A stretch of 64,000 nt of DNA from assembly GCA_965200145.1 (NCBI GenBank), contig CBDATG010000003.1:248001-312000 (forward strand), in the 5' to 3' direction. The DNA comes from CBDATG01 sp965200145 (GTDB lineage: Bacteria; Chloroflexota; Dehalococcoidia; Lucifugimonadales; Lucifugimonadaceae). A program made the translations under genes and the position numbers. Positions within the stretch are counted from its first letter, which is position 1, and every line of letters begins with the position of its first letter. Below are positions 54,701 through 58,200 of the stretch, piece by piece. The notes below the pieces were generated by a model, which saw only the letters and a list, made by a program, of their open reading frames with translations, was not told the DNA's origin and searched no databases.

Positions 54701-55067
54701 TCAGCTCATAACCAATGCAGGATGCCACATCGTCAGTAGCAGGATCGTTGTCATGATCGCGCGGCGGACAGCCCGCAACTGGCATGGAGGAAGTGAAACC
54801 GTTACCCCATAGCACGCGCCTGCCCAGATATGGTCCTGATCGGTCCTGCCCTGCTGTAGGATTCCCATCGCCGTCCATGTCGAAGTGCACGGCGCGCAGC
54901 TGATCCGCCGTGGCTATCTCGATCAGACCGTCATCGTCGCGGTCGTAGTCGATCAGCACGACTTCCTGCGCGCTGGAGTAGCGCGCATCACTAGCGACAA
55001 ACGCCAGACCAACGATTAGTGCAACTGCACTAATTAGTACTAGTCTACGAAAAACGGGGGGGGGCAC
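42690..55067 (-). CDS. Giant FN3/LRR surface protein 2 (in frame)
   Basis: 4,125 residues from GTG 55067, which is followed at once by nine C (codons 2-4 are Pro) and then VFRRLVLISAVALIVGLAF, a signal peptide. Segments: DYDRDDDGLIEIATADQLRA and GLUG-like region; cap (CTRNLAVANEI, near 412) and LRRs to about 600; about 29 FN3-like modules (about 740-3690); Ig-like domain (about 3760-3900); ZU5-like domain; TPDTGATTPGYA near 4089, membrane helix and tail TGIGRMRRM. It is a paralogue of giant protein 1; the last third is almost identical, the middle differs in module number and sequence. Probably a very long stalk presenting the N-terminal LRR/GLUG head. Confidence 0.9.
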   Translation of the reverse strand: MPPPVFRRLVLISAVALIVGLAFVASDARYSSAQEVVLIDYDRDDDGLIEIATADQLRAVHFDMDGDGNPTAGQDRSGPYLGRRVLWGNGFTSSMPVAGCPPRDHDNDPATDDVASCIGYELIRDIDLTGGSVVIGHWHSENFDGYSAKFVGHGFTVRGLQNTNLQAQGLFAKIDPGGSVEGVGVISPSFWSSEGPPDGGIVGRLEGKLIGSYVNGGSVGYAVSGGIAGRVTTSDDSFGVVAHSYVVGTRVGGSSLNHGGLVGQMEHQRGPSGVNKSTCINSYFSGDVDSGQRGTVVGDNQNGQGRYINCVGDNTTDASDGGDSTTNTGAGAGTISASKAAMVAPVTYSGPFAGFDDYPIDGSFEPLAANEPRVDVWHFGDETNLPVLKAWGHDGTLALDRSLTGATTVNLCTRNLAVANEIIRHLKDNVRLSGVTTTPAAVTALSPCQSASDTQAVSITNLTNLVVTSASHPFNLRPDRTFPESPKLTTLDWDDFAYLTNATHFDLSGNALESLPPRLFQGIPLRWLDLSQNELTSLPADLFAGVAAVTATTGNSLQLAGNNLTDTGLPGRVFDPLTHLNGLDLSDNALTRINTRWFEKLVNLGRRGSEFTPGLGLHLAGNTITEHHYSYKVFTGVREKIVPYVDTTENSVTTAAADTLHGAIIAAMLAAGGSIGNLDIGLDSSSFYATTVTGSAATLKQTGYQPAAVTSCASAGTAGPDRYDYISGTTPDCIAQPHWSAPHKASDTASAAPGLSTSGNRGSIMAQWSHTSSAAFVAYQLRYRPSTADPWTPWRIAPITLASGTKSVTADAFESGVGYQVQLRVITTTGPPSTPIDGTATTTPANWLSGFTATTSTTAAGFIVLGWTAVMQSDLPSGHSVAEYYYRYKRTSASLYGEWHSAGTGTSHTIAGAELTPGVSYNVQLVGAIDGTDADAAPDYFTNRATATATSNTIPSTLTATGGTAPGTITLAWMRQTAFTHAQTRFQVRRKPRTTTSWKGVPWTDVPDSSGTGGDADTDAHNEVGYGLTGLLNGVEYDIEVRLHRDDTVGSLSAASTTGTATAVPTPASFSAATGTPGALNLTWTRQTAEQGAQANYELRYRYTGGTWTEWATISGSGHATNSYTLSGLLNNRSVEVGMRFHWSNAVGASPAVTSTATTGAVSSPAGLNATALQGSVRLNWTAQTLEQGAGAKYQLRYKKSSASWPTGGDMGWADIAGSAHGTAQHTVRDLESGVAYNFELRFHFSDAVGASAASTADATTTVIATPTGFSASATTTPGQVNLTWNMQTAVSGTGPHYEFRHRVVGSSWPEDGGWTDIPSSGPTTNSHSFSAQNGANTQVELRFYVNGPSAAASATVTPASIGAIDMLQSTTGYGSISLTWNAQSATTVTTAKYQVRYKKAADPWPTTGDLGWADVSGSDHSTAAATVVGLEGVSYTVQLRFFWSEAVGTSAPALAIGTPSAFPTLTNVRAVTGAAPGIVRVTWNEQTTVTAAGSKFQVRAKLSAAAETAWGAWTDVPDSNDADAFQYDETSHNMGCPQTRGRCDIELRFVVGTSGSTPVRVNNVLSGYLPRNFSAAPGTAPGSIHVTWDAHGLGCSGGDYIIRHRAFGGGWPSWSGGLGHATSHTFTGLTPGALYQVTITGNVCGAWYREQNQPVVQARASFAPTPTNFRAAAGALTAVTLTWDAQTAEQGSQAKYQLRYKKTSDDWPITSPFGWADISGSSHSTATATVSQLEPASYDFELRFHWSNSIGTSLAAKATATPMGIAAPANLGATSSATHGVVDLSWDQQTAHQTATTKFQVRYKASDVATWESWADVPDDSVDTDTGTNTHDEDAFRVTGLNPRRPYDFEVRLMVGTAPGTPALIRDIRAGYQPRGLTAATGSTPGTIDVSWDLQTANQAAQAQFATRLKFANQNWPPGGATGWVYFGDQSDPGSDQHDEVGYQHTGLVPGALYDIVVSFTADGTAFTHIPSLEVVQARAGVVPPPTGFTARASQSAATAIDLSWDAQSASTDASAQFEYRIKRTNVSWPTTSTQGWTAVADGGDMGNNKHDETGVTVSGLTAGAAYDVQLRFLWTTALGTSTEVRAMATASTVPTPPNFMASAGTVGGTVNLSWDVVNGATKYQYRYRTAGTNTWGTWTDVPDSGDANMHLYDETAYTVTGLTGGTSYNFEFKAVGSGGAESTAAMQTASAQTQAPPTSFTASTGTSPGQIALTWVAPTAGTITRFEYRYKRATTEAAYPATWQQVPDGSDSGNSQADEAAYTIGSLWAGVSYNVQLRVVATEGTSTPGAGTTATATAQVVAAPTSFTATRGTGPGEIDLSWAAITSGLPSTPGTPAVSDAVVRYEYRYKLNSATSYPTTGAGAWAQVPDQDDPADGQADETSYKITGLTAYAAYDVELRAAIHDNDEGTATTPEYHSASASDTNTRSGLAIPNDPQATGGTDPGQISINWVAQTTFGSTFTDAKYQIRYKLATASFPAASPFGWADISGSSRTTLATTLSGLMNRQLYDIELRFLPSSSLTSAAAKFQGTPTAVPTPTTFRAVTSTSAAGAVDLSWDAQIDSTDSSSQHQYRIKADGAAWPSTATMGWTDIGDSDDTDSHTYDEDGFTVTGLSAGTLYDVELRFFWTTAVGTSAAATATATASAIPAPPNFSATSGSVTDTVDLSWDAVSGITKYQYRSRLMGADWPATSPFGWADVPDSGTNGLADETSYTVTGLTGGSTYDFELRAHTAAATFGPTSSDSANAQPQSPPTSYTATTGTNPGEIDLGWTVPTGGTHTGFQYRHKRTGQADSAYIDWADVPDSGSDGRANETAYTITSLWAGVGYTVQIRAQSGSGASEPGASTTATATAKEVAAPTTLNATTGDGPGEIDITWTAITTGLPTGDAVVQYQYRTKLPSASWPTTAPLGWVNIPAASTTSHTITGLTAYTLYDIQLRAAIDDGTDTTGEPPKIANYHSEAVSATGARSGLARPANLRAAGGTNPGEIALTWDAQTTFGTGFTAAKYQYRTRIASPPPPATATWPSGGGWTDVPGSTRTTASYTIPNLMNGQLHDIEVRFVPSSSLMSAARDVEGTPTAVAVPSNFTASTSTDTAGAIRITWTAQSATSGSEAKYQYRRKAVSDSWPTSGDMGWTDIGDGSDADSNAYNENSLTFTRLNAGTWYHVQLRFHWSDAIGASAASATQTARASNVPIPGSFAASSGSAPGSINLTWAAVTDASYQYRYKLASATNYPATGTGSWASAGSGTSYTIMGLTNAASYDVQLRAVVSGSSSQPTPTRTAQAQSRHGPRNFAAAQGTNAGELDLTWLAPMQGSPTRYDYRYKRATQAGSAYSNWASAGTGTSFTVTSLWAGVSYDVQLIAVTAVGNSLPVTATQTARPVPPPTDFMASGGTNPGEVNLSWSAPTGVTILRYELRHRLGTTGAWSSWTSATASPYTYTGLLAGMSRTFEVRAVMQTVGASAAESTTGTPTPVPTPASFMATTGTFPGEVDLSWMAVTGATSYEYRYRLSSLSADPWPAAEGWTSVAATMTPSTTITLLNEGAAYQLEVRAAITNVGRSMAASASASARSASFTDSDARANPPAPAIPAAYDVAAAAIPGRIAIDLPGGTDPFIYRYRTANPGDWSRWFKVTPQAGARQFLIPGLTPGVEYDIEVRAYTAMTGFTLPLLKKKAQAAPLVKAEDFEASESSGVILLQWSSPALYTPDYYEYRTKPTGTQTWSDWVRVDHEGDRGSTQRKWVTGLESGISHDFELRMQTGAGPSPVANAAGSARLRIAEVHSIRPTVREVSVRAGDTIALTVDIYDGQEVLDNSIPGKPGSKLVFRWEDKLADGSTGSAGGTFATPNNGRRVTYTAPSSPGRYIVTAEAQPDGVCTSHHEGAAEITDAERAQCTATFTIRVSGIPAVPVPRPDPVDPTGAIPTSMTDDKGGTYTVFTPTKGGTFTGADITVTAPAGAIPDRTVVGIGAAVSDIPTPAPIPGATMSLAGSYYDINAIADTGEPPIPSYTLNEPATACLPFPQEFRADLSNVVVVQRKSTGDLSILSTKIRSNAGDLTVCGTLTQLPATVAVARLGLVPAPAPTTPSTPADTPDTGATTPGYAVLLLTLLTGALLITGIGRMRRMIKM
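42703..42734 (+). repeat. Interspersed element, copy 15
   Basis: ATCCTGCGC, ATCCTGCC, TATCCCTGTTATTAAT. It codes on both strands: HPAHPAYPCY at the end of the PHP protein and ITGIGRMRRM at the end of giant protein 2. Confidence 0.9.
55056..55064 (-). repeat. C9 tract directly after the start codon of giant gene 2
   Basis: Nine C on the coding strand after GTG 55067-55065. With nine the signal peptide is in frame; gain or loss of one would stop translation within a few codons. Confidence 0.88.
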
Positions 55068-55084
55068 AGCGACCTCGAGCTATC

Positions 55085-55114
55085 ATCCTGCGTATCCTGT
55101 CTATCCCTGTTAAT
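55085..55114 (+). repeat. Interspersed element, copy 16
   Basis: ATCCTGCGT, ATCCTGTCT, ATCCCTGTTAAT, about 18 nt upstream of the giant gene 2 start. It lies in a 171-nt gap with copy 17. Confidence 0.88.
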
Positions 55115-55149
55115 GTCATGGCGCCAACACCAAGGTCAACGAATTATAT

Positions 55150-55189
55150 AACAAGGATAAGCAGGATGCTACAGGATAATCCTGTGAAT
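55150..55189 (-). repeat. Interspersed element, copy 17 (reverse, degenerate)
   Basis: AACAAGGATAAGCAGGATGC then ACAGGAT, running into a forward fragment ATCCTGTGAAT, so it is itself partly palindromic. Confidence 0.7.
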
Positions 55190-55238
55190 CAACGCTTTCG
55201 GGGCCAGCTCGCGCAAGACTGACCCCCGAAAACGTCGA

Positions 55239-58200
55239 TTAAAAGGGATGCATCCTGCGGATCCTGTATATCCCTGTAAATATTAGCGCGCCTAGCAGGA
55301 GGGTTAGCAGTAGGACTGCGTAGCCGGGAGCAGTTGCGCCCGTGTCTGGCGTCTCGATGTCGGGCATCGGCGTTGGAGGCGGTGCTTCGACTGCGCCTAG
55401 CTTGGCAACGCCTACTGTCGCCGGGAGCGTTGACACGCCGCCGCATACGTTCAGGCCGCCGGGTGTCTGGCGCAGCTTGCTGGTCAGGATGCCGTAGCTG
55501 CCGTCTGCCTTGCGCTCTACCAGCACGATGTCGGATATGTTCGCGCGGAACTCCGTTGGCAACGGCAGACATGCCGACAGAGGCTCGTCCAGCTTGTAAG
55601 CCGACACAGGTTGGCTGTTCGCCTGGATGCCCCTGATGTCGTACAGGTTACCTGCGATCGTCATCAACGCTCCGGGTACCGGCTCTGGCGCCTGCTCATC
55701 AGAGACTGCCGCGCGCACGCCGATCAGCTGTCGGTCTGGTACCGCACCTGCTGCCGCCGAGACGGTGATGCCCGTTCCTGTGAACATGCCGCCCTTGACG
55801 GGAGTGAAGACATCGTACGCGTTGCCGTCAGCGTCGGACAGCGAGCTCGGGATGGTCCCTGACGGGTCAATCGGGTCCGGGGCCTGCACGGCTTCCGCTG
55901 GCGCGCGGGAGACGCGCACTGTGAAGGTTGCCGTGCATGGTGCGCGGTCAGCGTCGGTGATTCCGAAGTTGGAGTTGTGATGGCTGCGGCAGATGCCGTC
56001 CGGACCGGCGACGGTCGTTACTGTGTATGTCCCGGGCAGTCCTGGCGCCGTGTACACGACTCTGCGCACGTCGTTTGGAGTTGAGAACGAGCCGCCGGAC
56101 GGGTTGTCGCTCCAAGTGAAGATCAGGTTGACGCCATCTTTGTCCGGTATCGTGTTGTCCAAGATGTCCGACAGCCCGAGGATATCGACTTCAAGGCGCA
56201 CTTGGTCGCCAGTGCGGATGCTCACTTCGGTGATGGCGGGTTTTATGGAGTTGATCTTCGGCAGGTTGACGTTAGTACCGCCGCTAACCATGTCCTGGTT
56301 GGGTAATGCCACTGACAGCGCGCGCAGTTGCACTTGGTAGACCGTCTGGGGTTCCAACCCGAATAGGTCAAACGACTTTTCGCCGGTGGTTGAGAGGTCT
56401 ACGCTAAGTGTCCTCCAGGCTTCCGTGCCAGAGGTGCCCCAATCTGTGTTGGCGTTATCTGGACGCACCCGGTATCTGTACAGGTATCTGCTGATGGTGA
56501 ACGGCTCGTTGTTGACCATTGGGTTGTGAGTGAATGCCACACGGATGCTGCTGCGTCCTGACAGGGCGCGCAGGTCGTCAGGCAACGGCGTCAGGAAGTT
56601 GAAGACAGGGTTTCGAGCGTTGAACTGCTCCTCAATCAGTTCGCGTTCTTCCTCATCCTCTAGCGCGATTCGCGCTGCCAAGCCTGCTGCCGCCTGCCCG
56701 GTCGTTATGCCTGTGCCGCTTAGCCCCAGGAGTGCGTTGGGCAGTAAGCGGTATATTTCCGCCACGGCCTCGGGGCTGGCTTTGGTTGCGGGCGTATCTC
56801 CGCTGGCGGGAACAGTGTTGAAAGCGTCTGCGTTGCCGCCGAGGCCCAAGTACAGGATGTTGGGCGCGCCGTCGCCGCGGATTCCGTCCGCGCGATCGAG
56901 TCCGTAGACGAAACATTGGACAGCCGGGAAGTCAACCTCCGACGCGGCGATGCTCAATCGTCGGAGGTTTTTGAAACGCGATATGATTCCCGTCAGTTGG
57001 TCTGACGCGCTTGTTGAATCGCACCCGTTGAACAGGTCAGGGTTGGTGCTGAGGCTCAAGGTCTGTACGGTATTGAGCGCGCTGGCAGTTGCGAGCCCGT
57101 CCACTACGGCGTCGAGCTCGTCAAGATCGAGGTCGGAGCCGTCGAGGTAGAGCGTGCTGAGTGATGAAGGCTTGAGTGTCGCGGGCAGCAGAGACTTGAG
57201 CTTCGCGAACTGAGCGGTTGCCGTCGTGCTTGAGATGGGGATGCCGCCAATGCCGAGTGTCCCGAGCCGGTCTAGTGCGGGCTCTTTGTGCGGTTCCGTT
57301 GCCGGCGGTGGGACATCCATCGTGTCGATCATCGCGTTGAACTGGGCGGCGGACATGTTGGTGCCGGAGATCTGCAGGCTGACTAGACCGCGCAGCTTGG
57401 TGAAGAGCTCGGTTATGTCGTCGGTCGGTACGGGAGTGAAGGTCCCACCTGCACCTGGTCGCTTCCACAGGTTCGGGTTGCTCGATACATCGAGCAGTTG
57501 CAACGTCAGCAGCCCATCGTTCTCGAACTTGACATCTATGCTGTCGATGATCGTCTTGAGCTGGTCGAAGCTCAAGTCGGTGTTTGCGAGTTCGAGTTGG
57601 AATGTGCCCGAACGGAAGGTTGCAGGTTTTATCGGGATGCCTGTCAGCAGTCCCTCAAGATCGGTGGTCGCAACGCCTGTGAACAGTCCGGGGTTGTAGG
57701 AGAGGTCTAGCACCCGTAGTCCCTGGTTTCGGTACTGTTTCCCTTGGTTGTCGGTCACCAGCGGATTGTCGAAGGCTTCGTCTGCGATCTGTCGGATCAG
57801 AGCCTTTGCCTCCGGGAACGTGATGTCCGTGTTGATGAGTCTCAGCAGCCACAGGCTTCCCCATCGTGAGTAGTCGATGGCCTCTATCTTGCTGACTCCG
57901 AATCCGTCGCCGAAAGCGTTGGGGTTCGATACGAGTCGGAGTCGGTGCATAGACCGTTGGGACAGGGTTTGCAGCAGTCGCTCCATCTGCGCGTCGCTGA
58001 AGTCGGAGTTCATTAGCAACATCCAGTTCAACGCCCTAAACTTTGGGATGTTGCTGATGAAGGTGTCTTTCTGCGCGCTAGTCAGACATAGCGGCCCGTA
58101 GTTGGTGGACCACGAATCGACATCGCCCACAGATTGAATGTCAGGTCGGCATGGGTCGTTGAGTGAGATGTTCCTGACTAGGTTTGTGCCGGAGTCCGCG

